Shown here one piece after another: positions 4,838 to 10,472 of a DNA stretch of 22,863 nt. Under the pieces are notes generated by a model. That model saw nothing but the letters and a program-made list of their open reading frames with translations, did not search any database and was not told where the DNA came from. The stretch lies in the IMG/VR virus record IMGVR_UViG_3300032665_000199, positions 1-22,863 of that record, one strand, 5' to 3'. The DNA is from a virus. A program made the position numbers and the translations under genes. Each line of letters starts with the position of its first letter. The stretch's first letter is position 1.

Positions 4838-4871
4838 ATAAAAACAAACCCCAGGGTGTTTAGTCCTGGGG
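4838..4871 (-). terminator. Rho-independent terminator
   Basis: Leftward CCCCAGG-ACTAAACA-CCTGGGG (hairpin 4849-4871) followed by TTTGTTTTTAT. It terminates the unit that starts at the promoter at 5046-5074 and ends after the small frame 4902-5039. Confidence 0.8.
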
Positions 4872-4901
4872 CTTAAGTTAAGATACAATTTTGATTATAC
4901 G

Positions 4902-5039
4902 TTAACTTAAACCCCCGCCTGGTTCACGATCACTATTAATTGATGTTGTAGGCATCGCACTAAACAGTGACCAATAGTCTGCCCCGCCTAAATCGGCTAT
5001 CAGTTGTAGTTGCGAATGTTTAATAATGTTGTTCATCAT
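4902..5039 (-). CDS. Small ORF, 45 aa, between promoter and terminator
   Basis: ATG ATG at 5039 opens MMNNIIKHSQLQLIADLGGA and continues to ...REPGGGLS with a TAA at 4902. There is no ribosome binding site, and the predicted transcription start from the -10 at 5046 falls at or within a base or two of the first ATG. Expression would therefore be leaderless, or the transcript is a small RNA of about 200 nt ending at the 4838-4871 terminator. The composition is protein-like. No family recognised. Confidence 0.5.
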   Translation of the reverse strand: MMNNIIKHSQLQLIADLGGADYWSLFSAMPTTSINSDREPGGGLS

Positions 5040-5045
5040 GTGTCT

Positions 5046-5074
5046 ATTGTACAGTTATTTATGATAGTTGTCAA
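5046..5074 (-). promoter_or_regulatory. Sigma70-like promoter
   Basis: Leftward -35 TTGACA (5069-5074), a 17-bp spacer and -10 TACAAT (5046-5051). It overlaps the C-terminal end of the DUF2061 gene region boundary at 5079 and drives the 4902-5039 small unit. Confidence 0.78.
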
Positions 5075-5078
5075 GTAG

Positions 5079-5327
5079 TTATTCTTTTTCTGGTAATTTT
5101 GGTTCTTTTATTGTTCTATCCCAATCTGTTTTATTCCACACACGTTCATGGAAGAAATATAAAGTACTGTTAACTAAAGTAGTAAATCCAGCAAGACCAA
5201 CTCCAAATGCGACACTGCCCGTTGTGAAATATCCAATAAAAAAGTATTGTAATACAATTAAGAATCTCCAACTAATCATTTTAGCAACCGATCGTGGGAT
5301 TTTTTCGGTGATATGAGTTTTTAACAT
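5079..5327 (-). CDS. DUF2061 small membrane protein, 82 aa
   Basis: Matches the DUF2061 pattern: an N-terminal basic segment ending RSVAKMISWRF, two hydrophobic segments (about residues 22-38 and 42-56), and a C-terminal YFFHERVWNK motif, followed by a charged tail rich in Lys, Pro and Glu. Family members are small inner-membrane proteins of unknown function, found in bacteria and in marine T4-like phages. The ATG at 5327 has AAAGAG upstream. Its own promoter (5345-5373) sits in the short gap after the TRAP-binding-protein terminator. It is followed directly by the promoter of the next small unit, so it is probably monocistronic. The family call is by motif recognition. Confidence 0.85.
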   Translation of the reverse strand: MLKTHITEKIPRSVAKMISWRFLIVLQYFFIGYFTTGSVAFGVGLAGFTTLVNSTLYFFHERVWNKTDWDRTIKEPKLPEKE

Positions 5328-5344
5328 GTGTTCTCTTTGATATG

Positions 5345-5373
5345 ATTATAATTAAAAGGGAAAGAATGGGCAA
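5345..5373 (-). promoter_or_regulatory. Sigma70-like promoter for the DUF2061 gene
   Basis: Leftward -10 TATAAT (5345-5350) and -35 TTGCCC (5368-5373) with a 17-bp spacer. The -35 lies in the downstream arm of the preceding terminator hairpin. Confidence 0.55.
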
Positions 5374-5389
5374 CACCAAGTTGCCCATT
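5361..5389 (-). terminator. Terminator after the TRAP-type binding protein gene
   Basis: AATGGGCAAC/GTTGCCCATT (5365-5374 with 5380-5389), a 10-bp stem with a five-base loop, followed leftward by a T-rich stretch (TCTTTCCCTTTT). It lies nine bases after the stop codon of the upstream gene. Confidence 0.7.
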
Positions 5390-5397
5390 TTGCTTAA

Positions 5398-6339
5398 TTA
5401 AGCGTTGCGGATGTTTTGAACTAATCCAGCGGTGAATGTGTCTTTGTGCATTTCGTAAACGATGGCAGTAGCTTCGGCAAAACGCTTTTGCTCTTCTGTG
5501 CTCATTTTGTTAACTGCGATACCATCAGCCAAACAACGATCTTGTACTAACTGAACATCTTCAATGCTCAACTCACGTTCGTGTTTGGCAGCGGCTTTTG
5601 CAGCATCACTAACGATTGTCTGTAACTCAGGAGTTAATGAATCCCATAGTTCACTTCCAATTAAGATACTGGTTAAGAATAAACTATGCTCAGTATGATT
5701 AATAACTGAAGATACTTTATCATGACCCAAGGCATAAACACGTGGATAGGTACTCTCACCAACAGTTACGTTAGATTGTGCTAAACCTTCTGATAACTCT
5801 TCTAATTCCATAGGAACTACGTCAGCACCAACTGCTTTGAATGTATCAATAGCAACAGGACTAAAACTTGTGCGAATCTTCATTCCCGTTAAGTCTTCAA
5901 TTTTGTTAACAACACCGTTACCAGCCATCATTCTGAAGCCACCCGAATATGTGAATGCCAATCCCTTGATCTTTTTACTGTTCTGTAAACTATCTAGTAA
6001 TCCTGTTCCCACTGAGCCCTCGAATACGCGACCAGCATGATCATGATCTTTAAACAAGAATGGTAAATCTAGCGCAAAGAAGTCTTGATTAATCTTACCC
6101 AATGTAATTGTATACGTTTGGCTCATTTCAATCTTACCCGAATCCAGTAAATCTACTAGTTCGTGTTTGCTAACTAAAACACCGTTGTTATACTTTTGCG
6201 AATATTCGCTTAAAGTCATAACTTCGATATCTAACGCCTGGGGCGCTTTTGTGTTTACTTCTGCGGCAAATACCTTTGCAGCACGGAGGAATAATTCAAT
6301 TGGTTCGTGGGCTAATACCCATCGTATTTTTTTTGTCAT
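5398..6339 (-). CDS. TRAP-type (DctP family) solute-binding protein without signal peptide, 313 aa
   Basis: The sequence has the layout of DctP/SiaP-type substrate-binding proteins. After an N-terminal strand with the conserved helix come SQTYTITLGKINQDFFALDLPFLF, then FTYSGGFRMMAG, the LTGMKIRT segment that carries the ligand-carboxylate-binding arginine in the family, GADVVPMELEEL, and a C-terminal helical part. Normally such a protein is exported and feeds an organic acid to a TRAP transporter. Here the protein starts MTKKIRWVLAHEP with no signal peptide; ATG 6339 is fixed by AAGGA about ten bases upstream. The longer open frame to 6501 would overlap the divergent gene and its promoter. 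No DctQ/M membrane subunits are visible. It therefore probably acts in the cytoplasm or in the virion as a small-molecule binder; the ligand is unknown. The family call is strong. Confidence 0.85.
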   Translation of the reverse strand: MTKKIRWVLAHEPIELFLRAAKVFAAEVNTKAPQALDIEVMTLSEYSQKYNNGVLVSKHELVDLLDSGKIEMSQTYTITLGKINQDFFALDLPFLFKDHDHAGRVFEGSVGTGLLDSLQNSKKIKGLAFTYSGGFRMMAGNGVVNKIEDLTGMKIRTSFSPVAIDTFKAVGADVVPMELEELSEGLAQSNVTVGESTYPRVYALGHDKVSSVINHTEHSLFLTSILIGSELWDSLTPELQTIVSDAAKAAAKHERELSIEDVQLVQDRCLADGIAVNKMSTEEQKRFAEATAIVYEMHKDTFTAGLVQNIRNA

Positions 6340-6415
6340 TTGGGGTTTCCTTATAGAATAGATAAGATTGTTACTATTATTTAGCATCAAAACACAAATA
6401 TTTATTTCTTTGTTG

Positions 6416-6433
6416 GATAAATACTCAAAAGGA
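6416..6433 (+). promoter_or_regulatory. T4-late-like promoter and ribosome binding site
   Basis: GATAAATACT (6416-6425) resembles the T4 late promoter core TATAAATA. AAAAGGA (6427-6433) lies seven bases before the ATG at 6440. These fix the start of the propeller gene. Confidence 0.6.
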
Positions 6434-6439
6434 TTCAGA

Positions 6440-7345
6440 ATGACTTGGACTACGGGCACGATAAACACCCCAGATAGCTGGAATAGTATAGCATATGGCA
6501 ACGGGGTATTTGTTACAGTCGCTAATATTAGTTCAAATAGTAGTTATAGCTCGGATGGCATAACCTGGTACCAGGGTGTAACTGAGTATGCAAGTCCCAG
6601 TAGATTCTTAACTAGTATCCTTCCGGTGAAAGCCTATTGGCAAAGTATTGCATATGGTAACGGTAAATTTTCTGCAATTGCCACAAATGCATATTCTGCA
6701 TTTAGTATAGATGGAAAAAACTGGAGTTTTAGTTCGTTACCCAATCCCAAAAATTGGCAGAGCATCACGTACGGTAATAATTATTTTGTGGTTGTAGGTT
6801 CAGGGTTCAATACAAAAATGGGCTATCCTTACGGTAATCGTGTCATGGCTTTTACCCCAGATCCACACGATTGGGCAAATAGCGTAATGGATGTGGGATT
6901 ACCTTGGACCGAAGTAGTTTGCGGTAATCATGGGTTTGTTGCTGTTACCAGCAACAGTAACGCAAGTTCTACAAGTACTCATGGGGCAAGTTGGATTACT
7001 ACGTACAATATGCCAGCAAATCAAAACTGGACCGGATTAACCTATGGTAGTAACAAATACGTAGCAGTTGCTGCCAATTCCAATGTTGCAGCCTATAGCA
7101 CCGATGGTGTTAATTGGACTGCAACTTCTTTACCCTCGGCAAGTCAATGGACTAGTGTGGCTTATGGTAATGGTACATTTATAAGTGTCGCTTATAATGG
7201 TGCCAATGCTGCAGTCAGTAGTGATGGCATAACTTGGCATTCAGAAACGATGCCGGCTACACAACCCTGGACTGCCATTACATTTGGACAGGATAGGTTT
7301 GTAGCCGTTGCTAGTAATACTACTGTAGTTGCGGTTAGGGTTTAA
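6440..7345 (+). CDS. Seven-bladed beta-propeller repeat protein, 301 aa (tail or adhesin candidate)
   Basis: Built of seven repeats of about 40 residues with the pattern W-xSIAYGNGxFVAVA-x-STDGxxW-x-LP. They start near residues 14, 68, 102, 151, 191, 234 and 276. The N-terminal MTWTTGTI matches the outer strand (ITWHSETM) that the last repeat lacks, so the ends can close a propeller in the velcro manner. Repeats with this Asp-box-like look are common in phage tail and receptor-binding proteins and in bacterial surface proteins; binding of a glycan or host surface is inference. Repeat 3 carries an insertion (about residues 116-142). There is no signal peptide. It has its own T4-late-like promoter and is the only rightward gene in this part. 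It converges with the glycosyltransferase gene, overlapping it by 11 bases. Confidence 0.8.
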   Translation: MTWTTGTINTPDSWNSIAYGNGVFVTVANISSNSSYSSDGITWYQGVTEYASPSRFLTSILPVKAYWQSIAYGNGKFSAIATNAYSAFSIDGKNWSFSSLPNPKNWQSITYGNNYFVVVGSGFNTKMGYPYGNRVMAFTPDPHDWANSVMDVGLPWTEVVCGNHGFVAVTSNSNASSTSTHGASWITTYNMPANQNWTGLTYGSNKYVAVAANSNVAAYSTDGVNWTATSLPSASQWTSVAYGNGTFISVAYNGANAAVSSDGITWHSETMPATQPWTAITFGQDRFVAVASNTTVVAVRV

Positions 7346-8168
7346 CTATACCGCCTAATTTTAATTCTTTTATGTTAGCCTGTATAAATTCGCGTAAGCC
7401 ATGCGGAACTAATAGGGAATCAAAATCAATTGTGGGGTTTTTTAGAAAGTGGTTGTTTCCATTACCGTTGTATAATTGTCTGATGGTGTCAATTAACGTA
7501 TCAACAGTCCATTCATTAATTTCATTTTCTTTTAAAAAATAAGTCTTGGAGTCTAGATGCATTATCATTGGTAAAATATTATTTCCTTTCCAAGGAAACA
7601 TTATAACAGGAACGGTCAAACAATGAGCCAAATGAGCCACCCCGCTCTCTAAACCAATAACACAATCGCAAAGATTGTTTATCAGATAAAATTTTTCATC
7701 TAAATTAGTATTGCTACTGTTTAAAGTTATAATATCATACCCGGCATCAATTGATAATTCTATTATTTTATCGATATCTTGTCTACCATAAGAATATTTT
7801 GACGGGATTAAGTTTAAATCAATATTTTGAGATTTGTTCAAGTAAACTAACCGAGCAAAATCAGTATCACCGGCTAATGCTATACCAATACAGGGTTTAT
7901 TTTTCTTTGGTGTCCCTGCCTTAATATAAGGGCTAAAAACTTTTGCATTATCGCATAAGCTATTGGAAAAATCAGTACTAATAGGTCTATTGACTACATT
8001 AACAAATATTTTGTTATCAGGAATTGAAAAAAGTCTTTTAAGATCATTTGGTGTTCGCCAATTTGGACTTACGTTAAATTGAAACGATTTATCTGTTGAT
8101 TGGACTAGACTGTATAACCCTATCACACTACCTAGCCCCATAACAGATAAATCGTATTCAAAATCCAT
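7335..8168 (-). CDS. GT9-like (heptosyltransferase-type) glycosyltransferase, 277 aa
   Basis: The C-terminal half has the nucleotide-sugar-binding domain signature of GT-B glycosyltransferase family 9: CIGIALAGDTDFAR near residues 93-106, then NNLCDCVIGLESGVAHLAH (165-182) and TVPVIMFPW. The N-terminal half is short compared with full heptosyltransferases of about 330-350 aa, so the acceptor domain is reduced. The sugar and acceptor are unknown; modification of the host surface or of phage proteins are both possible. The start ATG overlaps the TAA of the truncated ahpD remnant (TAATG), and a TAAATACT motif ends two bases before it. There is no classical ribosome binding site, so coupling to the former upstream frame or leaderless initiation is suggested. 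The fold is confident; the activity is inferred. Confidence 0.72.
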   Translation of the reverse strand: MDFEYDLSVMGLGSVIGLYSLVQSTDKSFQFNVSPNWRTPNDLKRLFSIPDNKIFVNVVNRPISTDFSNSLCDNAKVFSPYIKAGTPKKNKPCIGIALAGDTDFARLVYLNKSQNIDLNLIPSKYSYGRQDIDKIIELSIDAGYDIITLNSSNTNLDEKFYLINNLCDCVIGLESGVAHLAHCLTVPVIMFPWKGNNILPMIMHLDSKTYFLKENEINEWTVDTLIDTIRQLYNGNGNNHFLKNPTIDFDSLLVPHGLREFIQANIKELKLGGIVKP

Positions 8169-8287
8169 TAAGTATTTAACACCTTAGCGGCTGAATTAAT
8201 AACTGATGCAATACGTCCGATGTCACGTAGTTGCTCTACAGTATAACCCTCTTTCTTTAGTGTTTCATAATGAGCTTTAACACAGAA
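8168..8287 (-). pseudogene. Truncated ahpD remnant (C-terminal 39 codons)
   Basis: From 8287 the - strand encodes FCVKAHYETLKKEG and onward to a TAA at 8168. Aligned by eye to the last 39 residues of the intact AhpD, 31 of 39 are identical. The remnant begins at the Phe just before the second cysteine of the CxxC redox motif, one base after the stop codon of the HNH gene. It has no start of its own and is overlapped by TAATG with the glycosyltransferase gene. It looks like the 3' part of an older ahpD copy whose 5' part was replaced when the HNH gene arrived. Confidence 0.85.
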
Positions 8288-8288
8288 G

Positions 8289-8975
8289 TTATTCTTTAGA
8301 TTTACAATTATCGCCGTGCCAACGATTGAACATTCCAGAACTAACTGTCTTGCCACAATGTGGGCAGATTTTTTTGATTTGACTTGGGTGTGTTCCGTTC
8401 GCCAGTTGATTCTTTACAGACTTTCCGCCCAAAAAGTTATGACTGCCTTCTGCTACTCGTTTTTGGTTAGCCTTACGGGATACTTCCCCGCCCAAAAACG
8501 GATGTGTACCATTTTTAACTTTTACTAACTCTTTTTCGCGAGCCCAATCTTTATCTAAAAAAGTATGGGTGCCTTCTGCTATTCGTTTTAGATTTCGTTG
8601 TGATGCTTTTTCACTGTCTTGCCAATGATGCTCACCTGCTTCTACCAAACGCTGTTGTGTTTTCTTTTGTATCTCACCGCCTAAAAAATTATGAGTTCCG
8701 TTTTTTACCGCTTCAAGTGCCGCTAATCTTGATAACTCTGATTTTTCTTTTGGGGAAATATTTAATGCTCCAGAAATCAATAAACAAGCATACCAGTCTC
8801 CTTGACTGTAGTGTATGTCGTAATGTTCTTGAATAGATACTGCTTTGAGATTTAATGGATTGTTATTAGAGTGATCCCCATCAATGTGATGGATTTCAAA
8901 AGATCGTCCATCAGCATCAACAGGGATTTCACCGTAGTACTGTTTGTATATTTTTCTATAAGATCGGTCTCTCAT
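8289..8975 (-). CDS. HNH homing endonuclease, 228 aa
   Basis: The N-terminal part is an HNH nuclease of the phage type: YRKIYKQYYGEIPVD, then FEIHHIDGDHSNNNPLNLKA (catalytic HH and downstream Asn), then EHYDIHYSQGDWYA. It is followed by a repeated DNA-binding tail with units around NGTHNFLGG, EGTHTFLD, NGTHPFLGG, EGSHNFLGG and NGTHPS (about residues 90-205). The end is a zinc-finger-like CPHC...H...C at the C-terminus. Homing endonucleases of this type cut a conserved target in a relative lacking the element and spread by repair. Here it sits between an intact ahpD and an ahpD remnant. The start is ATG 8975 (MRDRSYRK); a TTG at 8990 would overlap the ahpD stop and a TAAATATT motif (8978-8985) that ends three bases before this ATG. 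No intron core is visible around it. Confidence 0.88.
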   Translation of the reverse strand: MRDRSYRKIYKQYYGEIPVDADGRSFEIHHIDGDHSNNNPLNLKAVSIQEHYDIHYSQGDWYACLLISGALNISPKEKSELSRLAALEAVKNGTHNFLGGEIQKKTQQRLVEAGEHHWQDSEKASQRNLKRIAEGTHTFLDKDWAREKELVKVKNGTHPFLGGEVSRKANQKRVAEGSHNFLGGKSVKNQLANGTHPSQIKKICPHCGKTVSSGMFNRWHGDNCKSKE

Positions 8976-8986
8976 AGAAATATTTA

Positions 8987-9502
8987 TCAACTATTCAGCA
9001 CCTTTGCTAAACTATTAACCACAGCCGCTATTCTACCTATATCTCGTAACTGCTCAACAGTATACCCCATCTTTTTTAATCCATTATAATGGGCCGAGAC
9101 ACAGAACTCGCATTTTCCAACAATGCTTGCGGCAAGGCTATATGCCTCAAATCGTTCTTTAGTCGTACCACCGTGGGTTGTGATTGCGTTCATTCTGAGT
9201 TGAGCCGGAAGACCTTTAAGGTTAGCATCTTCTGCCATCTCTACATATGGATACCAAGTGTTGTTCATCGACATCAAAGATGCGGCAGTGAGTGCGGCAT
9301 CTCGCTCTTGTGAGTTTTCCATAGAACTTTGAATAAAGGTAACTAATTTCCCGTTACCTGTGCTCATTGCGGCGGCCAGCGCACAACCTTCTGCTTCCTC
9401 AACTGCTAGAGTACTACGCTTAATAACAGCGTCCAAGTTCAACTTAGTGTCCTTGGCGTACTCAGGCAGACCTTCTTTAAGTTGATCTACCCAGGCAGTC
9501 AT
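8987..9502 (-). CDS. ahpD: AhpD-like alkylhydroperoxidase, 171 aa
   Basis: Belongs to the AhpD/carboxymuconolactone decarboxylase-like family of all-helical disulfide reductases. The CxxC motif lies in GKCEFCVSAHYNGLKK near residue 130, with the general pattern C-x2-C-x2-AHxxxL, preceded by LRMNAITTHGGTTKERFE, the proton-relay region. In the known system (Mycobacterium) AhpD reduces AhpC using lipoyl-dihydrolipoamide dehydrogenase from the host. The start ATG 9502 overlaps the ahpC stop codon (TAATG), so the two are translationally coupled. The alternative start at 9541 lies inside ahpC. The length is typical. The 3' end is followed at once by the HNH gene, beyond which lies a truncated second copy of the ahpD 3' end. 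Detoxification of peroxides during infection is the likely role. Confidence 0.88.
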   Translation of the reverse strand: MTAWVDQLKEGLPEYAKDTKLNLDAVIKRSTLAVEEAEGCALAAAMSTGNGKLVTFIQSSMENSQERDAALTAASLMSMNNTWYPYVEMAEDANLKGLPAQLRMNAITTHGGTTKERFEAYSLAASIVGKCEFCVSAHYNGLKKMGYTVEQLRDIGRIAAVVNSLAKVLNS

Positions 9503-10041
9503 TATAAAGTCTCTCCGCCTACAGTTCTTGAACAGGCACAAAGTTCTCCCGTTTGTAAGGCATCTAAAATACGCAAGGTTTCTTCTGGACTGCGTCCAAC
9601 ATTTAGATTATTAACTGTGACATGTTGGATAACATTATCAGGATCGATAATAAATGTAGCTCTTAAAGGAGCACCAGCAGGTGCGTAAAATACGCCTAGT
9701 TGTTCGACTAAACTTAATTCTCCTCGTTGTGTATCGGCGAATTGTGTATGTGTGATTTTTTGTAGATCTGCGTGGGCTTTTTGCCAAGCTACAGCACAAA
9801 ATTCATTATCTGTGGATCCTGTTAAAAGAACAGCATCTCTATCAATAAAATCTTGATTCAATTTGTCATATCCTACAATTTCTGTGGGGCAAACAAAAGT
9901 AAATGATTTTGGATAAAACACGATTACTTTCCACTTGCCTTCGAAGCTAGTTTCATCAATATCAAAGAAAGCATCTTCTGGTTGTCCTGGCTTAACACCT
10001 GTTACTACAAAGTGAGTTAATTTATCGCCGATTGTTTTCAT
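9502..10041 (-). CDS. ahpC: AhpC peroxiredoxin, 179 aa
   Basis: A typical 2-Cys peroxiredoxin of the AhpC group. FYPKSFTFVCPTEIVGYDKL carries the peroxidatic cysteine (about residue 50) with the PxxxT/SxxC context, STDNEFCAVAWQKAH follows, and ALRATFIIDPDNVIQHV is the conserved strand. NLNVGRSPEETLRILDALQT leads to the resolving cysteine in GELCACSRTVGG at the C-terminus. It reduces hydrogen peroxide and organic peroxides and would be recycled by the adjacent AhpD. The wording of the sequence resembles beta-proteobacterial/actinobacterial AhpC. ATG 10041 has AGGAG six bases upstream and a long leader with a hairpin. It is expressed from the 10099-10127 promoter with ahpD. It is full length, and all catalytic cysteines appear intact. 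Confidence 0.93.
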   Translation of the reverse strand: MKTIGDKLTHFVVTGVKPGQPEDAFFDIDETSFEGKWKVIVFYPKSFTFVCPTEIVGYDKLNQDFIDRDAVLLTGSTDNEFCAVAWQKAHADLQKITHTQFADTQRGELSLVEQLGVFYAPAGAPLRATFIIDPDNVIQHVTVNNLNVGRSPEETLRILDALQTGELCACSRTVGGETL

Positions 10042-10074
10042 AATTTTCTCCTATAAATGTTGTTTGAAAACTGT

Positions 10075-10136
10075 ATTAGTGTTTTCACTAATGTTCTTAT
10101 TGTAATAGTATTTAACAATTAAATCAAGTGATTTAA
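10075..10136 (-). promoter_or_regulatory. Promoter, 5' hairpin and palindrome upstream of ahpC
   Basis: Leftward -35 TTGATT (10122-10127), a 17-bp spacer and -10 TACAAT (10099-10104). Just downstream ATTAGTG-AAAA-CACTAAT (10075-10092) would form a hairpin near the RNA 5' end. The perfect palindrome TTAAATCAAGTGATTTAA (10119-10136) covers the -35 and could be an operator. A TTAAATACTATT stretch in the spacer also resembles a T4 late promoter. Confidence 0.6.
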
Positions 10137-10144
10137 TAGGTTTT

Positions 10145-10166
10145 CCCCAAATATATTTTTATGGGG
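10145..10166 (-). terminator. Weak hairpin after the 75-aa membrane protein gene
   Basis: CCCCA/TGGGG with an AT-rich loop, 15 bases after the stop codon at 10181. It lacks a T tract in the leftward direction, so termination is doubtful. Confidence 0.3.
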
Positions 10167-10180
10167 CCAATAGAGAAAAT

Positions 10181-10408
10181 TTATTGTTGTGTAGTTGTTG
10201 TAGCCGGTGTGGTATTAGCCGTTACAGATTCTGCAGGCATTTCATAATATCTTGGAGGCGGTATATCCTCAAATCGAATCCATTTAATAGGTTTCCAATA
10301 TTTTGCTGCCAAATTGTTTATCACCAATACTGCTATGGCAATTACGATAAATCCCAACCCGGTCAATATCGACCCTGCTAGGAATACGCTTGCTTGATCC
10401 ATGTCCAT
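10181..10408 (-). CDS. Small single-pass membrane protein, 75 aa
   Basis: MDMDQASVFLAGS is followed by one strong transmembrane segment (about residues 10-33, ILTGLGFIVIAIAVLVI). A short basic segment (KYWKPIKWIRF), a proline-rich turn (EDIPPPRYYEMP) and a Thr/Ala/Gln-rich tail complete the protein. The ATG at 10408 has AAGGAAA seven to eight bases upstream, which beats the longer frame to 10469 that includes the promoter. A consensus promoter lies 30-60 bases upstream. No family recognised; holin-like or inner-membrane modifying roles are possible but nothing in the sequence shows them. Confidence 0.65.
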   Translation of the reverse strand: MDMDQASVFLAGSILTGLGFIVIAIAVLVINNLAAKYWKPIKWIRFEDIPPPRYYEMPAESVTANTTPATTTTQQ

Positions 10409-10439
10409 TTTCTTTTCCTTGAAATATGTTGCGTACTGT

Positions 10440-10469
10440 ATTATATACTATACCGTAGATACATGTCAA
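10440..10469 (-). promoter_or_regulatory. Consensus sigma70 promoter
   Basis: Leftward -35 TTGACA (10464-10469) and -10 TATAAT (10440-10445), both perfect, with an 18-bp spacer. It lies just after the stop of the 489-aa gene and drives the small membrane protein gene. Confidence 0.85.
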
Positions 10470-10472
10470 GTA

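Noticed and set aside
6340-6501. Longer start for the TRAP-type binding protein that would add a hydrophobic N-terminus
   Set aside because: It lies upstream of a good ribosome binding site for ATG 6339 and overlaps the divergent propeller gene and its promoter; the hydrophobic stretch is not a convincing signal peptide.
8168-9002. Group I intron or intein within ahpD around the HNH gene
   Set aside because: The HNH stop touches the ahpD remnant with no room for an intron core, and the preceding ahpD is complete; no protein-splicing motifs in the HNH protein.
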